A stretch of 64,000 bases of DNA from Corallococcus soli. Lineage in GTDB: Bacteria > Myxococcota > Myxococcia > Myxococcales > Myxococcaceae. The position numbers and the translations under genes are program-made. This document shows, one piece after another, positions 8,597 to 16,922 of the stretch. The first letter of the stretch is position 1; every line of letters starts with the position of its first letter. The notes under the pieces were generated by a model. The model searched no databases. It saw only the letters and a list, made by a program, of their open reading frames with translations, and had not been told where the DNA came from. The stretch lies in assembly GCF_014930455.1 (NCBI RefSeq), contig NZ_JAAIYO010000001.1, forward strand, positions 620,001-684,000. The letters run 5' to 3'.

Positions 8597-10272
8597 GCCC
8601 GCGCGCCGGGGGCCTGATCCTCGCGGGAGTCCTGTGCCTCGTGGGCTGCGGGCACGCCCGCAGCGGGCTCGCGCCGGACACGTTGACGCGGCTGGAGTCG
8701 ACGCCGGGTGGCTACCTCGCGGGGCCCGTGGAGGGCTTCGACGGCGGGCCCGCGGTGCTCAACCGCAAGGACTTCATCTGGGCGCTGGACTTCGCGCCCC
8801 GTGGCGGTCGCGTGGCGTACACGCGCCTGGGCCTCAAGGCGTACCACGTCTCCGTGTGGGGCCTGGACGCTGACGCGAAGCCTGGGAGCGCGGACGAGCG
8901 TCCGCGGGTGCTGCTGGCGGATCCAGAGGTCAACGCGCAGCAGTACGACCTGGAGGGCGTGGCCTTCTCGCCGGACGGCTCGCTCGTGGCCACGGTGAGC
9001 CGCAGCGGCGCGGTGCGGTTGTTCGACGCGGCGACGGGCGCTCCGAAGGGCGCGCTCGCCACCGAGGAGCCGCTGGTGTCGGTGGCCTTCCACCCGGATG
9101 GTCGGTGGCTGGTGGTGGGCAGCGCGCAGGGGCTGGTGACGGTGCTGTCGGCGCCGGGGCTGACGTTCGGCGCGGAGTCGCGGCTGCACACGGGGCCGGT
9201 GAGCGCGCTCACGTTCGCTCCGGACGGGGCGCTGTACTCGGGCGGCTGGGACGGCCACGTGCGCGCGTCGGAGACGCCGGAGCAGTCGCTGCGTCCGGAC
9301 GTGGCGCGCACGCATTTTGAACGGCGCAGCGGCTTCGCGGTGGTGCAGGGCAGCGTGGACGGCGGGCCTCCGGTGGTGCTGGCGCTGGACTCGCGCTCGC
9401 CGGCCGTGGTGCTCACCACGGCGGCGGCGACGGCGTCCGGCATCGACGTGGCGTTCCTGAAGGAGACCGTCAGCGTGCCGGGCGCGCTGGGCACCACCGT
9501 GGCGAGGCTCGCGCGGGGACGGACGCTGCGCTTCAAGGCGCTGGAGCTGACGGGGTTGGACGTCGCGGTGTGTGACGCGTGCGTGCCCCAGGGCAGCCAG
9601 GGCGTGCTGGGGGCGCCCTTCAGCGAGCGCGTGGACGTCGTCTTCGACGAGGCGACCGCGGAGGCGGTGCTCACGCTCAAGGGCGGCGCCCCGGAAGGGA
9701 CGCCCACCCTGATGGCGCGGGGGCTGACGCCGAAGGCGGACTTCTCCTTCCCGGCGCACGTCAACGACGTCACCGTGGACGCGCGCGGCCAGCGGCTGGG
9801 CGTGGCCTTCAGCCAGGAGAAGGCGGAGCGCAACCGCACGGTGTACGAGCGCGAGCGCAAGGGCCTGGAGGATCCGCGCGGGCCTTGGAACGCGGGCGCG
9901 CTGGTGGACGCGGGCTCCGGCAAGGTGCTGCGCAAGTGGGAGGTGCACCACGGCGTGGTGTCCTCCGCGGCCATCTCCCCGGATGGGCGCTCGCTGGCGT
10001 CGGGTGGCTGGGACAAGCAGGTGCACCTCTTCAACGAAGGTGACGCCGCGCCAAGGGACACGCTGGAGTTCGGCTGGTCCGTGCGCCGCGTGCGCTTCGC
10101 CCCGGACGGGCGCCAGCTGGGCGTGGCCGCGTGGACGCCGCAGAAGGCCACCGGCAACCAGGAGAGCGACCCGGCGGCGGTGCTGGTGCGCGTGCGGTAC
10201 GCGTCCCCTGGCGTGGAGGCGCGCGTGACGGCCCCGGCCTCCCCGGCGGTGGAGGCGGCGCCGGCTCAGTAG
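8593..10272 (+). CDS. WD40-repeat-like lipoprotein
   Basis: A 559-residue protein with a lipoprotein signal peptide (lipobox LCLVGC, Cys about 19). Several repeats follow the WD40/beta-propeller rhythm, for example LDFAPRGGRVAYTRLG, VAFSPDGSLVATVSRSG with VRLFDAATG, VAFHPDGRWLVVGSAQG, LTFAPDGALYSGGWDG and AAISPDGRSLASGGWDKQVHLFNEGD, consistent with one beta-propeller about residues 50-540. Its start codon overlaps the stop of the LpoA/LivJ-like lipoprotein, so both are probably made in fixed ratio and act together at the envelope. The end overlaps the convergent flavin reductase gene by 7 bp. No catalytic motif is visible; a protein-binding scaffold is the likely role. Confidence 0.85.
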   Translation: MSPRAGGLILAGVLCLVGCGHARSGLAPDTLTRLESTPGGYLAGPVEGFDGGPAVLNRKDFIWALDFAPRGGRVAYTRLGLKAYHVSVWGLDADAKPGSADERPRVLLADPEVNAQQYDLEGVAFSPDGSLVATVSRSGAVRLFDAATGAPKGALATEEPLVSVAFHPDGRWLVVGSAQGLVTVLSAPGLTFGAESRLHTGPVSALTFAPDGALYSGGWDGHVRASETPEQSLRPDVARTHFERRSGFAVVQGSVDGGPPVVLALDSRSPAVVLTTAAATASGIDVAFLKETVSVPGALGTTVARLARGRTLRFKALELTGLDVAVCDACVPQGSQGVLGAPFSERVDVVFDEATAEAVLTLKGGAPEGTPTLMARGLTPKADFSFPAHVNDVTVDARGQRLGVAFSQEKAERNRTVYERERKGLEDPRGPWNAGALVDAGSGKVLRKWEVHHGVVSSAAISPDGRSLASGGWDKQVHLFNEGDAAPRDTLEFGWSVRRVRFAPDGRQLGVAAWTPQKATGNQESDPAAVLVRVRYASPGVEARVTAPASPAVEAAPAQ

Positions 10273-10958
10273 TTGAGGAACACGGCGCTCTGGGGCACGC
10301 CGCGCTGGCGCAGCTGGGCCATCACGCCCTGCACCATGTCCGCCGGGCCGCACACGAAGGCGACGGCGTCCTCCAGGGGCTCCTCGCCCAGGTGGGCCTG
10401 CACGTAGCCGGTGAGGCCCTGCCAGCCGCTGGCCCCGGGCCGGCTCACGGTGCGCACCACGCGCACGTCGTCCGCCTGCCACCGCTCCAGCTCCCCCGCG
10501 TACGCGAAGCTGCCCGGCGTGCGCGCGCCGAAGTACAGCGTCACCCGGCCGTACGCGTGGCGCTCCTGGTGCACGCTGGCGATGACGGGGCGGATGGCGG
10601 AGATGCCGGAGCCGCTGGCGAACAGCAGCAGGTCGTGGCCGCGCGCCTTCACCAGGGGGAAGCCCGGGCCCTCCGGCCGCGACACCTCCACGGGCGTGCC
10701 CGGGGGCAGATGCAGGAGCGCGGAGGGCAGGGCCCCCTCGTCCTTGAGCAGGAACTCCCACCGGGTGCCCTGGGGGGCGGGCGGCGAGGCGATGGCGAAC
10801 ATGCAGGGCTGCTGCCCAGGGAGGCGCAGGCGCACGTACTGCCCGGGGTGCGCATGGGTGCCCACGAGGGCCGTGCCCTGGATGTCGAGCACCAGGTCGG
10901 TGAGGCCATCCGCCGCGGGGGCGCGGGCCTGGACGGTGGCGGTGTGCCAGTCGCTCAT
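10266..10958 (-). CDS. FAD/NAD(P)-binding oxidoreductase, ferredoxin reductase-like
   Basis: A 230-residue protein from ATG 10958. The first about 100 residues form the FAD-binding barrel (HPGQYVRLRL, then FAIASPP in the place of the usual RxYSIAS motif, and GTPVEVSRPEGPGF). Residues about 108-230 form the NAD(P)-binding half, with LLLFASGSGISAIRPVI, the phosphate-binding turn, and VCGPADMVQGV near the end. No 2Fe-2S cysteine cluster is present, so it must pass electrons to a separate partner. Homologues include ferredoxin-NADP reductases, flavohaemoglobin reductase domains and PyrK. The partner is not encoded nearby. Confidence 0.85.
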   Translation of the reverse strand: MSDWHTATVQARAPAADGLTDLVLDIQGTALVGTHAHPGQYVRLRLPGQQPCMFAIASPPAPQGTRWEFLLKDEGALPSALLHLPPGTPVEVSRPEGPGFPLVKARGHDLLLFASGSGISAIRPVIASVHQERHAYGRVTLYFGARTPGSFAYAGELERWQADDVRVVRTVSRPGASGWQGLTGYVQAHLGEEPLEDAVAFVCGPADMVQGVMAQLRQRGVPQSAVFLNY

Positions 10959-11013
10959 GGCGCCTTTCTAACCGGTGCTTCTGTCATGTGCCCGCCCTGG
11001 TAGAGTCAGCCCC

Positions 11014-11799
11014 GTGAAGACCGTGTTCTGGCTGTTCATGTTCCTGGTCGGCCTGGCCGGCGTGGTGATTCCGCTCACGTACCTGTACACGGCCAGCAAG
11101 CTGCCGCGTCTGGAGAGCGAGTTCGACGTCGAGAGCCAGCTGCGCCACCGCATCGAAGGGGACCGCATGAGCGTCCTGGTCGGCCGCATGGACCAGGGCG
11201 GCAAGGACCGCGAGCGGGTGACGTTCTCGCGGCCCGACTTCTCGCGGATGCCCAAGGACCTGGTGGCGCTCTACATCCGGCAGATGGACTGCCCCACCTA
11301 CTTCCAGACGCCGCGCGAGGACGGGCGCGCGTGGGCGTGGCGCCTGTTCGCGGGCGTGACGCTGGGCACGTCGCCGCCGGGTGACGGCGCCTGCGAGCGC
11401 TGGCTGGCCATGCGCATCGCGCGCGAGGTGGGCATCGAAGGCACGCTGCCGCTGTCGGTGGCGGCGCACCGGCTGCACGCCTTCTTCCAGAAGGACCAGC
11501 TCATCGCCTACGAGCTGTCCATCCTGCGCTTCGAGCGGGGCGTCATCGGCGTGGAGGACGCGGCGCGCAAGCTCTTCGGCCGCGAGCTGGGGGAGCTTCA
11601 GTTGTCGGAGCTCGCGGAGCTGCAGCTCGCGCTGCCGCCCTACGGCTACTACCAGGAGCTGAAGGGCTGCAAGAACTCGGGCCTCATCCGGCAGAACCGG
11701 GACATGCTGTTGCAGGACCTGGCGGGGTACTCGCTGGTGAGCGAGGAGCGCGCGCGCAACGCCATCGCCCAGCCGGTGGGGTGCCTGTCGGTGAAGTAG
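11014..11799 (+). CDS. Membrane-anchored GT51 transglycosylase-like protein, probably inactive
   Basis: A 261-residue protein; GTG 11014 is preferred because it begins the hydrophobic N-terminal anchor (residues about 3-26), while the upstream GTG at 10975 adds a Cys/Arg-rich stretch. Residues about 70-255 follow the order of glycosyltransferase family 51 (peptidoglycan polymerase): LVALYIRQMDCPTYFQTP where active enzymes have the ED..F..H motif, then a KDQLIAYELS segment like KxEILExYLN, AARKLFGRELGELQLSELAELQLALP like the conserved AA.YFG...L.EAA.LA.LP, and a late RxxxxLQDL helix. The first catalytic Glu-Asp pair reads Met91-Asp92 and the GGSTITQQ motif is missing, so polymerase activity is unlikely. 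A regulatory role in wall synthesis is possible. Confidence 0.75.
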   Translation: MKTVFWLFMFLVGLAGVVIPLTYLYTASKLPRLESEFDVESQLRHRIEGDRMSVLVGRMDQGGKDRERVTFSRPDFSRMPKDLVALYIRQMDCPTYFQTPREDGRAWAWRLFAGVTLGTSPPGDGACERWLAMRIAREVGIEGTLPLSVAAHRLHAFFQKDQLIAYELSILRFERGVIGVEDAARKLFGRELGELQLSELAELQLALPPYGYYQELKGCKNSGLIRQNRDMLLQDLAGYSLVSEERARNAIAQPVGCLSVK

Positions 11800-11825
11800 C
11801 GCCAGGGGCGCCCGGAGCGCGGCCC

Positions 11826-12308
11826 TCAACGCCGCACCTCCGGAGGAACCTGGGTGAGCCAGCCCACCTCCAGCGCGCCCCACAGGCCCAGCAGGATGGC
11901 CTCCGCGGCATCGTGGCGCAGGGACGTGGGGCGGGGCGCGTGGGACCAGTCGATGACCCGCCGCGCGAGTCCATCCGCGGCCTCCTTCGCCTGGGGTCCG
12001 CTGCGCTGTTCGCGGGCGTAGAGCAGGCGGGAGCGCCAGTCCTCGGCGGCCACGCGCAGCACGGGCAGGGCGCGGCGGGAGGCCTCGCGCTCCCAGACGT
12101 CGGCGATGGGGCCGCCCCCCTCCAGCACGAGCCACGCGAGCGGTGACGCGTCGAGGAGCACGGCGGGCACCGCGCGCTTGAGCCGCGCGTGCGTGCCGAA
12201 GTTCTGCGAGCGGTACCAGCGCAGCCGCCCATCCGCGCCGAAGCGCGCGAGGCCGCAGCGAAGCCCCAGGTCCACCGCGAGCAGCGCAGGGCCGGGGGCG
12301 GCGGTCAC
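11826..12308 (-). CDS. RuvC-like (RNase H-fold) putative nuclease
   Basis: A 160-residue protein starting at GTG 12308. Acidic residues fall where RuvC-type resolvases carry their metal ligands: Asp13 in LLAVDLGLRCGLA, Glu63 in LVLEGGG, and Asp133/Glu136 in RHDAAEAILLGL, with spacing close to RuvC (D7, E66, D138, D141). The length also matches RuvC (about 160-175). Overall sequence similarity to true RuvC appears low, so I name it RuvC-like, not ruvC. No ruvA or ruvB is nearby. It lies 27 bp downstream of the Ser/Thr kinase gene on the same strand and is probably co-transcribed with it. Confidence 0.7.
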   Translation of the reverse strand: MTAAPGPALLAVDLGLRCGLARFGADGRLRWYRSQNFGTHARLKRAVPAVLLDASPLAWLVLEGGGPIADVWEREASRRALPVLRVAAEDWRSRLLYAREQRSGPQAKEAADGLARRVIDWSHAPRPTSLRHDAAEAILLGLWGALEVGWLTQVPPEVRR

Positions 12309-12335
12309 GGGGGAGGGGCAGGGTGGACGCGACGA

Positions 12336-14039
12336 CTACTTGAGGTTGGCGCGCTTCCAGCCATCGAGCGCTTCGATGATCTCCGCGCGCTCCTGGACGC
12401 TCTTCGCGTCCTGGTTGTCCTTGATCAAGCTGTCCATGTAGTTGAGCGCGGCCTTCTGCTTCCCGGGGTTGCTGGTGAAGCGAGAACTCTTCGCGACGAG
12501 GTCGGACACCACGAGGATCCGGCCATGGACCGCGTCCTCGCTCAATGACTCGGAGCGCTTGGGGGGCGCTGACGCCGTGCCGTCATCTCGGGCGGTCCTC
12601 GCCGTCGTGGCCTTGATGGGGGCGCTCGGCTTTGGCGGCGCGGCCTCCACCACGGGCGGCGGCGCGGGCGTCTCCGGCACGGGCGCCGCGACGACCTCCG
12701 GTGGAGGTGGTGGAAGGAGGGCCACGGCCTTGGGCGCGGGCGGCGGAGAGGCGACGACGACAGCGGCGGCGGGGCGCGCTTCGCCAGGCGCGCGCGTGGC
12801 GATGACCACGCCCACGGCGGTGAGGAGCACGGCCGCGCCAATGGCGATGGGCACGAAGCGCCGGGGTGAGTGGGCCCCTTCATCCTGGGGCACGACCCAT
12901 TCGGTCGGGACCGGCGCGGGCACCTGGGTGGTGGGGCGGCGCGCCTCCGCGTCGCTGGCGGCGGCGCTGGGCCGGGGCGGGGACTCCTCGGTGGGCGCGG
13001 GCGCGGTGGGGTTGGTGCGGGTGGCCCGGAGGGTGCGGCGCAGGCGGGTCAGGTGCTGGCGCAGGACGTCCGCGGAGTTGGGGCGCGTCTCCGGGTCCTT
13101 CGTGAGCATCTGGAGGATGAAGGCGTCCACGGCGGGAGGCAGGTCGGAGACGAACTCCGACGGCCGGGGCGGGCGCGCCTCCACGTGCTTCATGAGGAGG
13201 TCCACGGGCGAGCTGCCGATGAAGGGCAGCCGGCCGGTGATCATCTCGAAGGTGACGACGCCCATGGCGTACAGGTCCGTCATGGGGCCCACGGACTGGC
13301 CCCGGGCCTGCTCCGGCGCCATGTACTCCGGGGTGCCGACGACCATGTCGGTGCGCGTCTGCGCGGTGCGGCCGGTGGGGCCTTCGCCGCGCTTGGCGAG
13401 CCCGAAGTCCAGCAGCTTCACGTAGCGCGAGCCGTCCGGCTGGCGCACCAGGAAGATGTTGCTGGGCTTCAGGTCGCGGTGCACCACGCCCGCGCCGTGC
13501 GCGGCGCCCAGGGCGGCGAGCACCTCTTCGAGCAGCGCCAGGGCCTCCGTGACGGGCAGCCGGCCCTTCTCCGCGAGGATGGCGTCGAGCGGCTGACCGT
13601 CCAGGTACTCCATGACGATGTACTGGCGACCGTCAGGGAGCTGGCCGAAGCCGAAGATGTCGATGATGCCGCGGTGGCGGATGGCGTTGACGGCGCGGGC
13701 CTCCGCGAGGAGGCGGGCCACCTGTTCGGAGGAGTGCGCCAGCTCCGGGCGCAGCACCTTCACGGCGACGCGCTTGCCGATGAGGGGCTGGATGCCGTCG
13801 TAGACGAGCCCCATGCCGCCCACGCCGATGCGCGAGCGCAGCTCGTACTCGCCCAGCTTCAGGCCGATGAGGGGGTCGGTGATGGCGGTGGCTTCGGTTC
13901 CCTGGTGCTCCACGATGACCTTCGGTTCCGGCGGAGTCGGTTGGAACGACGACAGCACGACGGTGCCATCACGAGGGCACACCGCCGTGTCGGACGGAAC
14001 GGTGAGGCCACAGGTTTCGCAGATCAGCTCGGAAGACAT
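12336..14039 (-). CDS. Eukaryotic-type Ser/Thr protein kinase with N-terminal zinc ribbon
   Basis: A 567-residue transmembrane kinase (ATG 14039; an in-frame GTG at 14048 is an alternative). A CETC...CPRDG zinc-ribbon-like motif (Cys7, Cys10, Cys21) opens the protein. The Hanks-type kinase domain at about 55-325 shows GVGGMGLVYDG, AVKVLRPEL with the ATP-binding Lys, HRDLKPSN with the catalytic Asp, DFG, and TPEYMAPEQ. A Pro/Ala/Thr-rich juxtamembrane linker, one hydrophobic helix (about 390-412), an Ala/Pro-rich periplasmic stretch and a C-terminal helical segment of about 80 residues follow. Such kinases are expanded in myxobacteria and act in development and stress signalling. The substrate is unknown. 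Confidence 0.93.
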   Translation of the reverse strand: MSSELICETCGLTVPSDTAVCPRDGTVVLSSFQPTPPEPKVIVEHQGTEATAITDPLIGLKLGEYELRSRIGVGGMGLVYDGIQPLIGKRVAVKVLRPELAHSSEQVARLLAEARAVNAIRHRGIIDIFGFGQLPDGRQYIVMEYLDGQPLDAILAEKGRLPVTEALALLEEVLAALGAAHGAGVVHRDLKPSNIFLVRQPDGSRYVKLLDFGLAKRGEGPTGRTAQTRTDMVVGTPEYMAPEQARGQSVGPMTDLYAMGVVTFEMITGRLPFIGSSPVDLLMKHVEARPPRPSEFVSDLPPAVDAFILQMLTKDPETRPNSADVLRQHLTRLRRTLRATRTNPTAPAPTEESPPRPSAAASDAEARRPTTQVPAPVPTEWVVPQDEGAHSPRRFVPIAIGAAVLLTAVGVVIATRAPGEARPAAAVVVASPPPAPKAVALLPPPPPEVVAAPVPETPAPPPVVEAAPPKPSAPIKATTARTARDDGTASAPPKRSESLSEDAVHGRILVVSDLVAKSSRFTSNPGKQKAALNYMDSLIKDNQDAKSVQERAEIIEALDGWKRANLK

Positions 14040-14140
14040 CTCCACCACGGGGGAGCGTAACAGGTGAAATCCCGGGAAGCGAAGTAGGGGACCGGGAGCA
14101 CGGAGGGCGAGCGGACAAGCACTCGCCCTGGGGTCGCGCT

Positions 14141-14175
14141 TTCACGCCCGCTGCTGTTGGGCAGCGGGCGGTGAA
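14141..14175 (-). terminator. Hairpin terminator of the glycine-rich lipoprotein gene
   Basis: The arms 14141-14154 and 14161-14175 (core GCCCGCTGC/GCAGCGGGC, plus TTCAC/GTGAA with a one-base bulge) form a 14-bp stem with a 6-nt loop, 6 bp past the stop codon at 14182 on the minus strand. A T-tract is lacking, but the position is ideal. Confidence 0.6.
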
Positions 14176-14181
14176 GGGGCG

Positions 14182-15918
14182 TCAGAGCACTCCACCATCA
14201 GGACCGAGACAATCGAAATACGACGCCTGAACTCCGGGTGCACCAGGGTTCCCGACACTGAACCCACCCGCGCCACCGTCGTTCGTTTCGATGAAACTAC
14301 CCGTCTCGAAGAAGACCCCGGCGTCTTGCGCACACCACACACCGATGGAGGGTCCTCCTGCTCCACCGCCTCCCGCGCCACCCGGTCCCCCTCTTCCGCC
14401 CGGTCCCCCTTTGCCGCCTGGACCGCTATAGGTGCTGTAGAACACACCGGCTGGTTGACCGGTAACGTCGACCTTGGTTCCAAGGCCGCCCTCGCCTCCA
14501 GTGCCGCCTTTGCCACCGTCCCCGCCGCGCCCTCCTTCACCGCCATTGCCACCGCCATGGGCAATCAGGCGGGAATTGCTCCCCGCCACGACGTTGGCTT
14601 CGATGATCAACAGCGCGATGGATGCCCCTCCGGCTCCTCCGCCCCTTCCTTGTGTGCCTCCACAGCCGCCTCCACCACCGCCACCGCCACCGCCACCGCC
14701 TGCGGATTCAGCGGGATCAATCTCGACGTCTGAGCAGCCACCTCCACCTCCACCGCCACCCCCGCCTGCTCCGATACGCCCCTGGGTTCCTGCGGCACCA
14801 TTTTGCGCTGCCGTAGTTTCCCAGATTCCCTTCTCCGGATTCACCATCCCCACCCCGGTTCCCGCATCTCCCAGGGTTCCAGGCTCACCCGGCGCGCCTT
14901 CAGCACCGTCCGAACCTTTTTCCCCCTGGCACGCATAGATGTTGGTGCCGGAGTCGGGGGGCGAGCGAACTCCTGATGCTCCTCCCGCGCCGAAAGGCGT
15001 CCCGGGGATTCCGGCAAGACCGTCGGAACCCTTGCTTGCACTGCCGCTGCCCCCTCCGGCCCCCCCCGCGCCTCCAGCTCCCGTGTTGCCGGTTGCGCAG
15101 CTGCTCACTCCGCCGTCGCCTCTCCGGCCAGGCACTGAGTCTTTCCCAGCGACGCCATTCAATCCAAAGGCGCCCTCGTTGCCGATGCTCCCAGCAGTTC
15201 CGCCCTCCCCCTCGCCGCCTTGTCCGGCCTCCACAACCACCTTGCTGAGGTGCACGGAAGAACTGCGCATGATGCGCAGCGCGATAGATGCCCCGCCGTC
15301 ATTTCCTCCGGACGCGGAGGTGATGTTCAGGGTGTTCAGCAGCACGCCCGAATCCATGACGTTCTGTACCGTGAACGCGAGCGTGCCACCGTCAATGACG
15401 GTGACTCCTTCACCAGGAACGCGGGTCCAATAGCCCTTCCCCTCTGGTCCGGTCCACGTGTAGCCGCCGTGGATGGACACCGGCACGGTGACGATGGTCT
15501 CCGGCTCGTTGTACGTCCCGACCGCCAGGTACACGTTCGTGCGTGTCGGATCCCCACCCGCCTGGATCAGCGCCAATGCCCTCGCCAGCGTCTGCACCGG
15601 CTCGAACTGGGAGCCGCTGTTGGTCTCGAGGCCATTCACCGGATCCACGAAGTAACCCGCCGACGCCATGCCATCGACGAGGTCGCAGTTCAGGTCCTCA
15701 CCCAGGGGGTCCGGCTCATCAATGACGTCCGGCTTGAATGTGCAGGTGGGAATCACGGGACCCGCATCGCCACCAGCGTCCGCCGTGCCCCCATCCGGCT
15801 CGCAGCGGCCCTCGGCGACGCACCGCTCGTAGGCCGCGTCGAAGTCCTGGCATCCGCCCACGCTGAGCACCGCACCGAACACCGCGCCCAGCGCTCCGAC
15901 CTTCCAGATGTTCCGCAT
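14182..15918 (-). CDS. Glycine-rich surface lipoprotein with a beta-helix-like N-terminal domain
   Basis: A 578-residue protein starting at ATG 15918, with a lipoprotein signal peptide (VLSVGGC). After an Asp/Gly-rich spacer, residues about 70-230 resemble the DUF1565/pectate-lyase-like right-handed beta-helix (FVDPVNGLETNSGSQFEPVQTL, VYLAVGTYNE, then repeated short strands). From about 235 to 540 the chain is dominated by glycine clusters (GGAGGAGGGSG, an eight-Gly run, and GGGGGGGGGGGCGG) mixed with collagen-like G-x-x steps. Low-complexity glycine loops of this kind are known from myxobacterial surface proteins. It starts 14 bp after the end of the gene at 15933 and is likely in the same transcript. 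Its codon use is less GC-biased than its neighbours. Confidence 0.85.
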   Translation of the reverse strand: MRNIWKVGALGAVFGAVLSVGGCQDFDAAYERCVAEGRCEPDGGTADAGGDAGPVIPTCTFKPDVIDEPDPLGEDLNCDLVDGMASAGYFVDPVNGLETNSGSQFEPVQTLARALALIQAGGDPTRTNVYLAVGTYNEPETIVTVPVSIHGGYTWTGPEGKGYWTRVPGEGVTVIDGGTLAFTVQNVMDSGVLLNTLNITSASGGNDGGASIALRIMRSSSVHLSKVVVEAGQGGEGEGGTAGSIGNEGAFGLNGVAGKDSVPGRRGDGGVSSCATGNTGAGGAGGAGGGSGSASKGSDGLAGIPGTPFGAGGASGVRSPPDSGTNIYACQGEKGSDGAEGAPGEPGTLGDAGTGVGMVNPEKGIWETTAAQNGAAGTQGRIGAGGGGGGGGGGCSDVEIDPAESAGGGGGGGGGGGGCGGTQGRGGGAGGASIALLIIEANVVAGSNSRLIAHGGGNGGEGGRGGDGGKGGTGGEGGLGTKVDVTGQPAGVFYSTYSGPGGKGGPGGRGGPGGAGGGGAGGPSIGVWCAQDAGVFFETGSFIETNDGGAGGFSVGNPGAPGVQASYFDCLGPDGGVL

Positions 15919-15932
15919 GGTTCTCCCCGAAC

Positions 15933-16922
15933 TCACTGCCACGTCCCGGCGACGCTGAGTCCACCGCCCTGGGGCGTGAGCGTCACGGACGGCTGAACGG
16001 AAGACTGCTTCGTCGGCAGGAAGTACATCAGCGCGCCCGTCACCACCGCCGCCGCGCCCACGCCAATTCCCACCATGCCAATCGTCTGCGAACGCTTGCC
16101 GGAGTCCCGCGCCGCATCCGCTTCGGCCAGCGTCGGGAACTCGTTCTTGTCCAGGTCATCGAACTTGCTGCGCGACTGCACCAGGAACACCGTGCCCACG
16201 CCCGCGGCCACCACGCCGCCCGCCGCCGGCACCCACGCCCACTTGCGCCGCCCCGGCGTCTCCGGCTCCACCCGGGGCGTGTCGGTCAGGTCCACCCGCG
16301 TGGGCGGTTCAACCCCCGGCGAAACGCCCGGCGTCACCGTCGGCTTGTCTCCCGGCGTCACCGTCGGCTTGTCTCCCGGCGTCACCGTGGGCGTCTGGAC
16401 CACCACCTGCGGCGGCGGCGCCACCGGCTCCGGACGCAGCACCCGCAGCGTGCGCGGCACCACCACGTCCAGCGCCTGGGTCAGCGCGTCCAGCACCTGG
16501 TCCTCGCTCACGCCCGGCACCGAGTGCTCGACGAGCGGCGCCCCGTCCTGGGCCGTGTACACGCGCACGCCGGCCTTGTAGGCCTTGAGGTAGGGCACCA
16601 CCTCCGTCACCATCACCACGTCCGTCTTCGCCGCGAGGCCCAGCGACGCGATGCACGAGGGCTGGGTGCGGTTGCAGCGCATCATCGCCGCGCGCTTCTT
16701 CTTCGGCAGGGTGCGGGTGACGTCCGCCACGCGGATCACCTCCAGGCCCCGGCCCTTGAGCTGCTCGGCGACGTGCTCCTGCGCGAAGCCGATGAGGTAG
16801 CGGGGCGTGCCACGCGCCACGTCCGTCGGCGCCAGCAGCACGGTGAGGGGCTTCGCGGAGGACGAGGGCGCGGGCGCCTGGGCGACCACCAGGGTGAGCG
16901 CGGCGATGAAGGGGATCAACAC
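15933..16922 (-). CDS. Secreted or membrane protein with proline-threonine repeats
   Basis: A 329-residue protein from GTG 16922; the longer open frame upstream is non-coding-like. An N-terminal hydrophobic signal (IPFIAALTLVVAQAPA) precedes a globular domain (about 25-165) that looks like the alpha/beta fold of TolB-N-like or adenylate-like periplasmic domains seen in myxobacterial proteins (LTVLLAPTDVARGTP, LKGRGLEVIRVADV, CIASLGLAAKTDVVMV). A linker with repeats of TVTPGDKP follows, then two hydrophobic segments (about 235-255 and 285-310) and a C-terminal tail. It lies just upstream of the glycine-rich lipoprotein on the same strand. Specific function is unknown. Confidence 0.8.
   Translation of the reverse strand: MLIPFIAALTLVVAQAPAPSSSAKPLTVLLAPTDVARGTPRYLIGFAQEHVAEQLKGRGLEVIRVADVTRTLPKKKRAAMMRCNRTQPSCIASLGLAAKTDVVMVTEVVPYLKAYKAGVRVYTAQDGAPLVEHSVPGVSEDQVLDALTQALDVVVPRTLRVLRPEPVAPPPQVVVQTPTVTPGDKPTVTPGDKPTVTPGVSPGVEPPTRVDLTDTPRVEPETPGRRKWAWVPAAGGVVAAGVGTVFLVQSRSKFDDLDKNEFPTLAEADAARDSGKRSQTIGMVGIGVGAAAVVTGALMYFLPTKQSSVQPSVTLTPQGGGLSVAGTWQ
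16330..16388. repeat. 24-bp tandem repeat coding for TVTPGDKP
   Basis: Two identical 24-bp units (16330-16353 and 16354-16377) plus an 11-bp partial copy lie in frame inside the gene at 15933-16922. The repeat only lengthens a flexible linker and may vary in number between strains. Confidence 0.85.
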
